Shown one piece after another: positions 22,976 through 62,164 of a stretch of 64,000 nt of DNA. The position numbers and the translations under genes are program-made. This stretch comes from Glandiceps talaboti. Lineage: Eukaryota > Hemichordata > Enteropneusta > Spengelidae. The notes beneath the pieces were generated by a model. The model was not told the origin of the DNA and did not search any database. It saw only the letters and a list, made by a program, of their open reading frames with translations. The stretch lies in contig NC_135559.1 of assembly GCF_964340395.1 (NCBI RefSeq), positions 2,664,001-2,728,000 of the forward strand. The letters run 5' to 3'. Numbering within the stretch: the first letter of the stretch is position 1; every line of letters starts with the position of its first letter.

Positions 22976-24396
22976 GCACAAAACATCCAATGTTAAGAAT
23001 ATAATTTCATTGTAAGTTTCAGTCTAATGAACATTTTATGGAGAAATAACAAAAAATCACAGGTACTTTTCAAGATTTATGGTTGAACTTTGTATAAGAT
23101 AAGTTACCCTTTGTACATTTTACTTTTTTAACAATTATTAGTCATGTTACTTGCCGATGAATGAAATCCTGTCATATCAGAACACATACAGTTTCATAGT
23201 GAATCTGTCTTGTTATGCTCTGTATGATTTAAACGAAGTGAACAGTTATTGAAGTATTTGTTAAGATAATTTGTGAAAGTGTATTTTTTTACTCGGGTGT
23301 AGTGCTAAGTACTAGTATTACTATATTTGAATTTAACTGCACTGTTATAAGTTTATGTTCTATTTTGGCAGTCGATCAGTTTTGCAGTGTTATGTATATT
23401 GCATATAAAGTCGGTCTATATAAGACATAGTTACTATTGAAATTGCTTGTTAGTTTTAATTGCAATGTTTGATTTTATTGAAATTTTGCTATTTGTAAAT
23501 TTGAATTAATCAAAATTAAATAAGTATAAAGAGGCATGAAAATAGAATTCATCACATTTGATATTGTTTCCATGGTTATATCTTTAGTTTGTACAGTAAC
23601 AAACCTGTTTTCAATTGCAAGATTGGTGCACCAGAGATTGTGTATGACATAGCACTTTTTGCTAGCAAATTTTTCACAAATGGTGCTAGTGAATATTAAA
23701 TTGTAATTTCCAATGTTATCCGACATTATGTCATTTGTTATCTTTGTACTTGTTAATTTCACTGTTGAGAATTTCTCTAAGGTGCAAACACATCAGCAAA
23801 CCTACCATGTGTGGAAAGTTTCTGATGTTACTTACTATATAAGTTGACACTTGTGGGTGCATGTTTGTGTGTGACATTGACTGATGTCGACACCTGCATC
23901 ATAAGGATTCATTACCAAACCCAAACTGTGTCATTGTTAGTTAACATAAATGAGAGTCAAGTGTACTAGGATTAACTATAGGAGTGGAAGATTCACCATT
24001 GTGGTCGATCCAAGCCACAACAATGTAGCAAATCCACAACAACCGCAATCTATCAGTCTAATTACGTGTATGTATATGCCATCTTAATATACATATAGCT
24101 TACATTGACTTGTACATTTTACAATGATATCATATTTGGAAAAATCACTTGGTTAGTCATGTGACTAAATTCAGGTAAACATCCCACCCAAATGTGACTA
24201 TATTAGACATTATCTCTATGTTTGTGTTTTGTCAGCTGTTCAGGATGTCTTATTTATTAGTCAAGAAATAGTCTTATTTCTTATTTGGATATTTATCAGG
24301 CTAGTTGCCAGATGTTGTTAGTAAAAGACTCGATTTTTATCCTGTTTGACTTTCTTACTTGCTGCTGTTGATGTTTCATATTTATCAAGAAATTTC

Positions 24397-24402
24397 AATA
24401 AA
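24397..24402 (+). promoter_or_regulatory. Candidate polyadenylation signal of the DIPK2A-like gene
   Basis: AATAAA is followed about 20 bp later by a GT-rich stretch (agtgtgtgtgtttgtt), the arrangement of a strong animal poly(A) site. It lies 3.3 kb after the stop. Confidence 0.6.
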
Positions 24403-24807
24403 ACTGTGTTTCTGTAGAAAGTGTGTGTGTTTGTTAATCACTATCACAAAGTCTCAAGATGTGTATGTCACATTATCTACCTATGCTTCATAGCTCTGAT
24501 TATGTGAAAAGCAGAATACAATGATTTTTAGCATGTTTCAGCTGAGGTTCAGTGGTGTGCTATAGGTGTGGCGAATGTGAAAAAATACAGGACAATTTCC
24601 TTGTTTTCATATTTCTCATTATGCCTTGGTCCAATTTTGCCACTATTTCAGAGAGGTTGTGTGGCATAGGTCGTGTGATATAAGAATGACTTTGCTGGGT
24701 CCTCTGTGCAATTAGAAATAGCTAGAACGAGATTAACCTCCCTTTTGTTCCCTCTTAATAAATTGACATAGGCTTGGCCATGATATCAACTCAAGTTCAT
24801 TTTAAGA

Positions 24808-24915
24808 CAAACGGTTCGGTTATCAAAATTATTTACCCACACAAACGGTTCGGTTTCCAAAATTATTTACCCACACAAACGGTTCGGTTTTCAAGATTAT
24901 TCACCCACACAAACA
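24808..24915. repeat. 34-bp minisatellite, three copies
   Basis: Units of about 34 bp contain acaaacggttcggtt and attatttacccac. They are intergenic, between the DIPK2A-like and BRICHOS genes. Confidence 0.88.
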
Positions 24916-25340
24916 ACGTCTCTCCTGATTCTTGTCTTCGTCATGTTACAGGGGTATCTACAAAGACCTTTGGTGAGAGATCTTTCTCTCACTTTTAATA
25001 CCCCTACATCTTTGAACAATCTTTCCTTTCAATCTCTGCAACCACAAATCTCTTGCATCACTCTCTAAAGATCATCTCTTTAAAAATTAACTCCAACCTC
25101 CTCCATTTACCCTGACAGTGTATCCAATGCCTCTTTATGTATTATTCTTTCTTTCCATGCTAAAATAATCCTCTCACTTCTGCATCTACAGTTTTGTTTG
25201 CAGAGATAAGGCACGTTAAAAATCTTCTTTATTATTATATCACATATTCTTTTACTTTGACCAGATTCATTGCTTGATCAAAATTACTCTTTTGTTGAAA
25301 AAACCAAAGATTATTGGTGGGCAATTTATCAGGCTATTGA

Positions 25341-25512
25341 GTGACGTCAGAAATCGTCACATGATATAGAAGCCATGTCACCTGACAGTCAGAAATCGTC
25401 ACATGATATAGAAGCCATGTCACCTGACAGTCAGAAATCGTCACATGATATAGAAGCCATATCACCTGACAGTCAGAAATCGTCACATGATATAGAAGCC
25501 ATGTCACCTGAC
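25341..25512. repeat. 42-bp minisatellite, four near-identical copies
   Basis: Units contain gtcagaaatcgtcacatgat, atagaagccatgtcac and ctgaca. The copies differ at one or two sites. A minus-strand open frame through it (repeating LLYHVTISDCQVTW) is a by-product of the unit being a multiple of three. Confidence 0.93.
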
Positions 25513-25834
25513 ACAAAGTATTGTCTGGATTGACACAAATCTTACAAACGTTACTACATTTTATTATTTGAAAAGTCGCTATCAAATCAGATAGTTGCCC
25601 AATCATTACATCATGTAACAATGCCTACTCAAATAGGCAGACATCACAAAGTGCACTGTTCTGTGTTAGCTATAAATCGCTTTTATTGCAACTTAACAAA
25701 TTACATGTACATGTACTTTTAGATGGACATTACCCATCAATTGATTTTTGACTTGCTATATAGATGTAGCACTGCCGTGTGGGGTTTTGCGTATGGCTTA
25801 AAGGTTGATTCTACAGGCAAGCATTACTAATCAT

Positions 25835-26064
25835 GGTGCCGTACAATCTGATTAAAATCTGATGTTAGATAGGCTGGTTTTCCTGTATTTACCTTTATTC
25901 CATCGTTATTGCGTCTTTTACGTGAGTTTTTTTTTTCCTGGACGAAAGGCGTTCGTCCAGGAAAAAAAAAACTCACGTAAAAGACGCAATAACGATGGAA
26001 TAAAGGTAAATACAGGAAAACCAGCCTATCTAACATCAGATTTTAATCAGATTGGGTGCCGTAC
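25835..26064. mobile_element. Perfect palindrome (two 103-bp arms) flanked by 10-bp direct repeats
   Basis: Arms 25844-25946 and 25952-26054 are exact reverse complements, including matching runs of ten T and ten A, around a 5-bp spacer (aggcg, 25947-25951). The direct repeat GGTGCCGTAC lies at 25835-25844 and 26055-26064, just outside, like a target-site duplication. A 9-11 bp duplication with long terminal inverted repeats is the style of Mutator-type non-autonomous elements. Absence of any mismatch implies recent insertion or gene conversion between arms. An assembly artefact is less likely given the flanking duplication. Identical open frames on both strands follow from the symmetry and are not genes. 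Confidence 0.85.
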
Positions 26065-26953
26065 ATCTTGTGACCAAATGGAAGACATGTTGGCAATTAC
26101 ATGACATGTACAGGGTTATATGGATATGACGATTATGACCTTAACTTCAATTTTCGGCCATCTGGCAACACGGTTCCCATGTTCTGAAAGAGAAATATGA
26201 GAAGTCTATTGGTTGATCTATATACAAAGTTGTGATACAAGTCTAGTATTGATATTGCAAGTACGATATGTGATAAAAATTTTCATTCATTTTTTGTGGA
26301 CAGAGGTCCTTCTAGATGTATATAACAGTAGGTGAACCATTGACATCATACAAAACGAATGTTAGTGTCACTCAAAATATTAACATCTTAAAAAATAAAT
26401 GAATTTTTTGAACTGGTCAATAGGGAACTTGCAATCCAAACTGAGCATGCTCAGATGCAAAGGACTATGGGATTATCTGAGGTTATCGTATTACCTAATC
26501 TGGAGCTACCGATAAAATAAACCTCCCACAATGGTTAGGGTGGCTATGAATTGATTATTTGGGGTTTAAAAACAATATAACAATATTGTTCACAATACTA
26601 ACTGATTAGCATTTATTATCACATTTCCATTTCCCATGATGCAACATTCAACATGGCGGGTTTGCAAGTTCCCTATTCCGCAAGAACTCATTTCTCTGGA
26701 GATTTAGTGCATCATGAATAGTTCATTTTGACTAAGACAGAGAATGGAAAGGCTCACTCTCGAAGGACACCGGACCTAGTCTTCAGTGTGATAACATTAC
26801 TGGCTAGCGCTAATGTGTTCAACAGCTACTTTATCAACTTTATTCTACCTACTCTAACATCCCAAACCTTAATGTCACTTTCCTTCATATTATCAACTTT
26901 ATCCAGATTCCTGTATTACATCGCTAACCCCATAACATCACAATCTCCTTCGA

Positions 26954-26959
26954 TTTATT
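26954..26959 (-). promoter_or_regulatory. Candidate polyadenylation signal of the BRICHOS gene
   Basis: On the minus strand an AATAAA lies about 55 bp after the stop codon of the BRICHOS gene (27014-27016). This supports the reading that exon 5 is terminal. Confidence 0.6.
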
Positions 26960-27013
26960 TGACCTTAAAACAAGAATGGGATACGACATATATTTGGGCC
27001 AGTGTTTTTTTTT

Positions 27014-30000
27014 TCAGTCTTGCCAATGAAAACATTTAAACAGTAACTTACGGGGAACTGCTGCAACTCCATCACCATTCTCACACTTTGGATATGCCCA
27101 GAAAACAAGCTTATCACCACAGTGGTTGTTTATTGGAATACCAAGCACAGAACGGTCTCTGATTGGTTCTGAATTCACCGTCAGTATAAACCATTGTACT
27201 TCTGGATGAAAAATGGTATCCTTCGAAGAGAAAACATCAGAATTGTGTCACTTAGTAATCAACCAATGAACAATCAAATTCGGTTTTAATGTAATAGTAT
27301 AGTGTAATAAATAACATAGCATAGTGCATAGCATAGCATACCGTAGCATACCATAGTACAGTACAGTACAGTACAGTACAGTACAGTACAGTACAGTACA
27401 GTACAGTACAGTACAGTACAGTACAATGGAGTACAGTACAGTACAATGCAGTACAGTACAGTACAGTACTCTCTAGTACAGTACAGTACAGTACAGTACA
27501 GTACAGTACAGTACCGTACAGTGCAGTACAGTTAGAGTAATAGTATGGTAGAGTACAGTGCAGTGCAGTGTATTGTAGTGTAGTGTGGTGTAGTATTATG
27601 TAAGGTATGTATGGTATAGTATGGTACGGTATGGTACGGTGCAGTGTAGTGCAGCACAGTACAGCACAACACAGTACAGTACAGTACAGTATAGTACAGT
27701 ACAGTGCAGTGCAGTATAAGCTGGTTGAAAATGATATCAAACATGCATTTAATCCTTACACACCTAACACAGTTGTAATTACCAGAAAACAAGTACTTAA
27801 ACTCACCACAGCATCTTCCAAAGTACTTGCCAACACTTCAGGACTGTCTTGCTTCACCTTATCTAAGATTGGACTTACATAGCAGGCATCGCTATCGTCT
27901 GACAATGAAACCACCAGTCCCTACAAAATATAGTAATTAAACATTTTATAACAATATGCATGAAGAGATAGGAATAAAAAAACGTGGGCAAATATTGAGG
28001 AGGAGGGGGGTAATATAGACAGCAGTACACAGTGTATAAATGTATCAAGTGGGCATTTATTTGCATTGTTAATTGATAAAACTACTTTAGCTTTGTATTT
28101 AATAGAAACAATGTGAAAACAACCAGACCTTATTTTTTAATTCAATAAATTGCAATTTTTAAAAAAATATCGAACAGACGGTTAGCTTGTGACAAGTAAA
28201 CACTCACAAGTAAGGGTGGTGGTGGTGGTGGTGGTGGTGGTGGTGGAGGATATGGAAATGTGAGGGCCAAATATACAACAACCAAACCATACAATCTTTT
28301 ACTTTTTCTGATAACTGGAGTCAACTTTAAAAATATTGATTCTACCTACCCTATCATAATCCAAGATAACATTGCCCTTTGCTGTAGTATTGTGGAAAAT
28401 CTCCACATTGTACTCAAAATCGATGGTTATCTTCTCCTTCACAAGCTGACCATCGACTTCCATTACCACGTTGTACTCCTGTAGTGTAACAATAAGTACA
28501 AACAATTAGATTACCACATTTGTTGTGAATGCCACATTTGATGTGAATGCAACATTTGATATGAATGCCACATTTGATCTGAATGCCACATTTCATACGA
28601 ATGCCACATTTGATATGAATGCCTTCCACAAGCTAAGGTAATAATAATGATAATAATAACAACAACAATCTTTATTTCACTACCTTATCGTCAGCCTTTA
28701 AGTATTACATAACTGAGAATAAAAGTTTACAATTCAAGGGCTTGAAAATAACTAGATCACAGACAAAATACATGTGTACATGTGTCATTTTTTGTTTGTT
28801 TTTTGTTGAAATGACTTTGCTGGTCCTTTTTTTGTTGCAAAGAACATATTTTGCTAAATTTCTAGTTAAAATAATACTTTGAGTTTGCACGACACAAATT
28901 TGGTGTAGTAAAGTAACGAGGTAAATATTGAATTCTGAGGTCATGATAACATGGACAAATTAATTAGAAATTATATTGTTATTATTGTAATAAAAGCAAA
29001 CGGTCTATGCGCTGTACAAGGTACTGGTATGTTGATAGATAGTCTGTCATGACGTCACTTAATTCAAAGAAAATTTAAAATAAAAAAATGTGAAAATGGT
29101 ATCTGATTTCCGGGTTTGCACTCAAATGTAGTTAAAGGCTGATGGGCCAGGTATACAACTCATAACAACATAATTGACACAAAACTTACCTTCACATCAC
29201 GCTCTGGCAGATAGATTCCAGTCAACACGCTCCCAATGATGAGAGCGGTCACGGCAACCATGCCAATCACACAAATCTTGAATTTACGGGTACTTGTAAT
29301 ATCAGCTACAACTCCACATCGTGAATAAGACTGCAATATTATAAAAAAATAAATTTATGAAACATCAAATTAAAAACATTTCTTACTAATATAAATAAAT
29401 TATGATCGAAATCAGTATGTTTGCTATCCTAGAGCCATGTAATGGTCCCTTGGGCCGGGTGTGAATGCAAACATCGAAGACTCATCGATGCAAGGCCTGC
29501 AGGAATGAGTTCACACTTCATAATCATCCGGGGCCCAACCACCACCAACATAATATGGAAAACACCACGAACTCAGACATTCTAGCAAGCCAGAGTAAAT
29601 ATTTCTGCTAAAGCAACGAAAGTTGGTGGGTACGTTTCGAGCGGTGCGTAAAGAGTCTGTGGTTTACGACGATGGCGGGTACGTTTTGGACGGTGCCGTA
29701 AAGAGTCCTGGTTTACGATGCTGGGACTCAGAAAACAGCTCAAAATACGTACATGTAATGAATAGGACTAGTAAATTTTATTTAACCTGTTAAAACTAAT
29801 ATGATTTGTTTGAACACCTACAAAAAAAATAAACGCAATTAAAATAGTTTCGAATAACTTTTCTCAGGAAATGGAAAGCACGAACTATTACAGTTGATTT
29901 GTTCACAAAAAACGTCAAACCATTCCCAAAAAAGAGACTCATGGGTCATTGTACAAGTTGATTAAATATTGTTATTAAAATTAAGCCATTCTAGAAACCA

Positions 30001-31101
30001 ATATAGCTCATAAATACTATTACATCTAACGTTCTTTTCTTATTTCAGGGAATCAGGAACAAGCTTCAAGTTTCATATGCCAAAAGTTGAAGAAAAAAAG
30101 CTATAAAGAACTTCTATTTTCAGCGAAAATTGCCCCCGAGGCACATATCATCTTAGAGATAACATTGCCATATAGACAAGTGTGGAGGGACTGAGGGATG
30201 CGATCAAATTCGCATATATATTATCGCTATTCTGTAAAACAATCACCAACGAGTTGTATATATATAGTTAGTTAATTAACACTCTGTATATATGACGAAA
30301 CTTTTGAAAAGTCATTTTTTTTGTAAACGTATATAAAATGATTTTTTTAATTGTAATATGTGAAGTTAAAATCAAATATGCTGTTATTATTAAAATATGA
30401 AATTTACTTTTCTCTGTCAGCTGAACTGTAAACACCCCCCCCCCCCTCCCGACGAATGGTACTTGAAATAATATGTTGAATTGGTGGAGACGGCTATAAC
30501 ACAGCTTATTTGCAGTATAGCAGTGGGTTTTTTTGGTGTTTTTTTTTTATTTTATAACGTTTTTTATTGGACTTATTACAAAGATACAACTCTTTTCATG
30601 GATGGAAACTGTTACATTTTGTATTCGGAAACTTTTCTTAAGTTATCAATTTCAAAAACTGTCCCCATCTAACCGCAATATGAAACTCGACATTCTGAAT
30701 AGTGTGCAAGTATTTTTTGTATGTCATCAAATCTGGTTTTTGTTTTCTAAACTTTGAAATAAAAATATAATGCTTAGCAACATTAACAAGAATAACAAAA
30801 TTTAATAATAATGACAGTTGATTTGGAATATTAATAATCCAGTTTTCCTTCCCCATAACACATACAATCCAGTATGTCAATCAGTGTTACATCTACATAA
30901 TAACTGAAAGAAAGATTATCACAGATAACTGAAACACTGAACATTAAAAACTCGGAATTAAGCCTTTGAACGCGTATGAAGATTACAAAATTAACAAAAC
31001 ACTCCACTCAAAAAAACTATTTTAGAAAAGAGGGAGATATGCTGCCTTACCGGTGGTGCAATGTTATTGTCTTCAGATACAATTTGGACTTTGTCTTCCA
31101 T
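27014..31101 (-). CDS. Type II transmembrane BRICHOS-domain protein (5 exons)
   Basis: Exons in transcript order: 31101-31051, 29330-29190, 28478-28350, 27920-27807 and 27220-27014. Every intron is phase 0, giving 213 aa. A short cytosolic N-terminus precedes a hydrophobic segment at about 36-57, with no cleaved signal peptide, so a type II orientation is expected. A beta-rich linker (EYNVVMEVDG, ITIDFEYNVEIF) follows, with an N-glycosylation site HNTT. The BRICHOS-like region covers about 103-190: DYDRGLVVSLSDDSDACYV, helices, then WFILTVNSEPIRDRSVLG and NHCGDKLVFWAYPKC. C120 and C179 match the conserved disulfide pair; C191 and C208 may form a second. The family includes ITM2, chondromodulin, gastrokine and surfactant protein C, whose BRICHOS domains chaperone amyloid-prone segments. 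No furin site is obvious. A gtaag at 27044-27048 could be a donor to an unseen further exon, but read-through reaches a stop and poly(A) signal promptly. Confidence 0.85.
27300..27720. repeat. (GTACA)n pentanucleotide array
   Basis: About 180 bp of nearly pure GTACA repeat (27355-27535) is flanked by degenerating GTGCA/GTATA variants to about 27720. It sits in intron 4 of the BRICHOS gene. GTAC is self-complementary, so either strand can fold. Cysteine/leucine/tyrosine-rich open frames here are spurious. Confidence 0.93.
28212..28246. repeat. (GGT)n microsatellite
   Basis: About eleven GGT units in intron 3 of the BRICHOS gene, read as proline codons on the minus strand. It is a simple repeat without other features. 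Confidence 0.9.
28516..28625. repeat. 18-bp minisatellite, about six copies
   Basis: Units of gaatgccacatttgatat form an array in intron 2 of the BRICHOS gene, about 40 bp upstream (in transcript sense) of the exon 3 acceptor. Confidence 0.9.
28640..28705 (-). mobile_element. Probable LINE 3' tail, minus strand
   Basis: On the minus strand the sequence reads gtgaaataaagattgttgtt followed by an ATT-rich tandem tail. This is the form of a non-LTR retrotransposon 3' end. No coding part remains; the upstream limit is unclear. Confidence 0.45.
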
Positions 31102-34100
31102 GATGTGACGAACGATGAGATTTTCAAACTTCAAACTTCAAAGATGTACAATTGGATTTGAGGTCACAGAACCAGTTGATAGTCCGCGGCTATCCCGTTT
31201 TGATGATTTTTCAAATAAGATATGCATATTTATGTCTTTAGAGGTGAATACATTAAGTTGTTGACAAAACTACTGGCCAATAATCGTTTATCAAACTGTT
31301 GAAATATTTGAAAAAAATTTATGGGAATTACAAGGAACTTCTTTGGGAGAATCCCTTGGCATACTTTTCTATTTGAATGTATGGAGCAGGGATATAATTG
31401 GGGAAAACCCCTTCCCATTTTTCTTGTAAAAATAAGAAATGTTGGCACATGTACAAGTAACACAGACTCCCGCGGTGAATATCTAGCACCATTCTCGCAA
31501 ACCATAGCTGTTATTTCTTCCGCGAAATTCAAAATAACGGGAACGACCTCTGGTAGGGCACGCACTGGACGATGCCGTAAAAGAGAGGCCGTGATTTGCG
31601 ACGATGATCTATCACTTGTATTTGTTTTGTACCACCTCGAATCTTGATCACGTGACCATGGATTGCCATGTTCTCTTTATTGTATTAGTAAGATAATTTC
31701 ACATATTATCCAACAGTTCCAAGTAATATTCCATCATATCACCTTTTGTGCTTTTATATCATGATATGAGAAAGTTGACACATTCGAGTTGTAATGAGCG
31801 GTATAGGCGAACTTTCTATGAGTTTCAGAATGTGTACACTTTCTGATTTTGTGTGTATGTATTAGTCTTAACTAAAAGTAACAAGGCCTCTCCTTGGCTG
31901 AACGAAGAGAAATATTGGGGAATAGCATCTAATTATCTCTATCTTATGTGGTGTAATCTACCATTACGACAGGAAGATGGCGTTTATATTACCATCATCT
32001 TGTAACCATTTACAAAATGTCCTTTTGCGTGAACGTTGTCCCATGCCTGTCATTTCTTACTTGTCTGCTAGCGATTCAAATGTAACTTAACGCCAATTAG
32101 ACTTCGACGTCAGTGACCTGAGTGTAGAGCATAACATTTTCATGAACCCGGAAAATTTCCACAAAAAAGAGAGACATGTATTTGTCAATTGGGATGGATG
32201 TCATGTTTATATATTGGATTTTAAGACATAACGTTGAGTAGTGGTCTTTCCTCTGTTGAGATCAAATAAACAACCGGCGATTAAAATGGTTAAACTCAAA
32301 CATGATAAAACAATTTTAAAAGTCTGGCAACACAAGATAAAGTTGAAGAGTACCAGCTATGTGAGGCGTAGAGATTAAAGCTCACGACTAGCGCGATTTC
32401 CCCCCCCTCCCTCTCTCACCCCTGTCCCCCCTATCTCTCCCTTCCTCCATATCTCCCCCTCTAGCCCCTTTTCTTCCATCCCCTGCCCCCTCTCTTTGCA
32501 GCTGTTTTTTTTCGCTGAAAGCAATAATGAAATATAATATCAAAAGACGAGACGTATAAACAAAACATAGGTTGCATAATAGTTTACTCTGTTGGATAAC
32601 TTTATATACTTAAACAAGAAAATGGCTCTGGCATAAATTTTTACAATTTCATACTTTCATACTCAAGGCAAAAGAATTTCCATAATAATTGCATTTTAAA
32701 AGGTAGATAATATTTTTAACCTTCTGCAAAAGTTTAGAAGAGTCAAGATCTGTAAAAATATACTTTAATTATTTTGATTTTCCTAAGTAGATCTAGAACG
32801 TTTACAGTATAATAAAATAACGTTTCTAAGAGGATCGATTTTCAAGGACGATAGAGGAAATACTTAAAGACAGTGGAGAAAATTTGTCGAAATGTCTTGC
32901 CATTGAAGGCGCTCACGTAATGAGAGGTCATGGCTTTCAGAATATTCTGAACGGTTCGTCGTTGCTGGCGCATGTTAACTGTGCGTTTAACACCACTCTA
33001 GAGGAACACATAATATTATCTTGAATAAGAAGGTGTATATGAGCAAATATTATCTTGAATAAGAAGGTGTATATGAACAAATATTATCTACCAGTCGTCT
33101 GACTATATGGAGACGAATAACGTTCCTACGAATAGGGGTACTATGTGCTATCCCTTCCATGCACATAAAACATCTCTTTCTTTCCACACGTAGCATTTTA
33201 TCTTTCCACCCAAACAAGGAAGATGGAGTAAAACTGACTATAATATATTCGTATTTGTAACGTAATATTTCATATACCCATTCATACAAGCAAAATTAAG
33301 TGTCCATGTAAAAATTACGTGTCCATGTGAAAATTACGTGTCTATTAGACAGGATTGACCATAACGACGAATCTATCAGTTTAGACTTGGAGAGAAGACG
33401 TATACTGGGGGACGGTTCACATTACTTTATCGTGTATTCAAACGCTGGTAAAATAAATGTATATATCTTTCTTAAGGAACAAAAGGACGAATTGTAAAAT
33501 CACAGTAATGATTGAACGACAACATAAAATACGACTTGTCTAAATAGATTAATATAAAACTGCACAATCCTGTCGCCGACTGATTTCTAAAATCGGACCC
33601 GCCAAAAGTTAGACGTGACGACGAAAGTTTAGTACAGTATAAAACAATGGTTATTAATTTTTAACAAGGCCTTTCTTGTTTAATGTGCCTACAGGCTTGA
33701 AAAGATTTTAAGATATGGTTAATAAAAAATATACAAATGCGAATACAAACGGCAATGCTTATAATAACGTAACGGATCTATATATGATGTAAATATAATT
33801 ATTAAAATTGATAACTATAGAGGGCGCCACACACTATTTTTTCTAATTCAGATACGATGACGTATTGATTTTAAACATATGTGTTATGGCCCCTATCAAG
33901 AAATGGTCACGATCACGGTGAATATTTTCCCATAAAACCCGTCAACACGGAGGCGTTAAGTAACTTTGTCATGGTTACAAGTCTGGTGTAATGACATTGT
34001 CAAGTTTTCAGGAATTTAGAAAATTAACGAACAAAGCGTATAGTTTATATTAGATATAAGTTATCTAGTATTTATTCTCGAATATTCATTTAAAACTAAA

Positions 34101-34237
34101 CACTATTGAACGGCAACGGTGTCATAGAAATTTATTATTAAATGTATATTAACTGGCCGATGGTGGCGCTATTTCTATTACTTCTATTTCACATACATGA
34201 TTATATATGAGCCTATTAAATCTAACTTCAGTGGAAT
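31102..34237. other. Intergenic DNA between the BRICHOS and tolloid-like genes
   Basis: There is no supported coding exon. The part nearest 31102 is the presumed BRICHOS promoter. The span contains a dispersed-repeat copy at 31486-31610, a second short copy at 31891-31930 of the foldback family from 19663-19797, a C/T-rich tract at 32398-32505, and a 31-bp direct duplication near 33010-33085. Confidence 0.55.
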
Positions 34238-34243
34238 TTTATT
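34238..34243 (-). promoter_or_regulatory. Candidate polyadenylation signal of the tolloid-like gene
   Basis: On the minus strand an AATAAA lies about 150 bp after the stop codon at 34396-34398. Confidence 0.5.
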
Positions 34244-34395
34244 CTTAAAACATGGAAAAGCGAAAAGAGTGTAAACAAATGGGAATCTGGGTGTTGTCCT
34301 GAAACCGTAAACCCATCCAAATATTTCAGTATATTCATAAATAGTCTAGATTTCAGTCGTCCGTTCGTTCTAGTCATGTGACGTCACCAGTTACG

Positions 34396-61428
<27,033 letters not shown>

Positions 61429-62160
61429 GATGATGTGTCTTCGGTGTAAAGTGGTTGTGGGTCGCAGCAGCCAGACAGACCAGCAGCTCTTGAGTGAAGA
61501 CGGTGCTTTATGTGCGGGCGTACTGCTGTTCGACTACAAGTGCACAATAAACAAACCAGAAGACAAATGCTAGTTTTATATCATCGTGACGTGGCGTCAC
61601 GTGGGATCGAATTAACACCTTTTAGGCTTCCCGCGAAAATGTTGACCTGTTTGAGTTTCATGCCCAGGGCTTCCTCCCCTCACAGACCCTACACGTGTTG
61701 GGTCTATGCCGTAACCTATGATACATACACGTGCTGACATGAACATATATCTGTCGACCCCAAATTGAACACAGAACATATTGGCACACAATGTTTTATA
61801 CTGCAACCGTGTGCTTGAAACCATGGTATGTTTGTATCTCGGAACTTATTACCGTTGTAAAAGTCGTAGCGTTGTCAAGGCAACTGACTGCGAAACCAAT
61901 ATATGAGTTGACCATGGGAAAAGTTGGTTTGGGGACGAAATTGAAGTGACTTATATATTCGATTACATGTATATGATAGATAAGCAGATGGTGACACAGC
62001 AAACATGAGTCAAGTCCCACTCTACCTATCTGAAATCGTGTATGACTGGCCTGCAATAATAGAGTTAAATGATGATATAATAGATCTGTGCATACAGACT
62101 GATAATACCTATCGTTTGTACCACACTTTACTGATAATGTATGTATGTCTGTCTGGAGGT
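61429..62160. promoter_or_regulatory. Presumed promoter region of the tolloid-like gene
   Basis: This DNA lies directly upstream (on the minus strand) of the signal-peptide exon. No clear TATA or initiator element can be named from sequence alone, and there is no supported coding exon; the assignment is positional. Confidence 0.35.
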
Positions 62161-62164
62161 TGCC

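Larger units (their letters stand above)
21086..24420 (+). other. Long 3' UTR of the DIPK2A-like gene
   Basis: No coding exon is visible between the stop codon at 21085 and the AATAAA at 24397. The span holds a foldback element, a 45-bp minisatellite and otherwise AT-rich sequence. An alternative AATAAA at 21163-21168 lies inside the foldback and could give a short UTR. The long UTR is inferred from the absence of another strong signal followed by a GT-rich element. Confidence 0.5.

Noticed and set aside
22667..22990. Repetitive minus-strand protein with a 15-residue repeat
   Set aside because: It is translation of the 45-bp minisatellite, whose period is a multiple of three.
25341..25512. 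Regular direct repeats that might suggest a CRISPR array
   Set aside because: The repeats are contiguous with no unique spacers, and the genome is eukaryotic; it is a minisatellite.
25827..26104. Identical open frames on both strands (about 70-80 aa)
   Set aside because: The identity follows from the perfect palindrome; there is no domain or splice context.
27252..27882. Cysteine/leucine/tyrosine-rich frames
   Set aside because: They are produced by the GTACA array.
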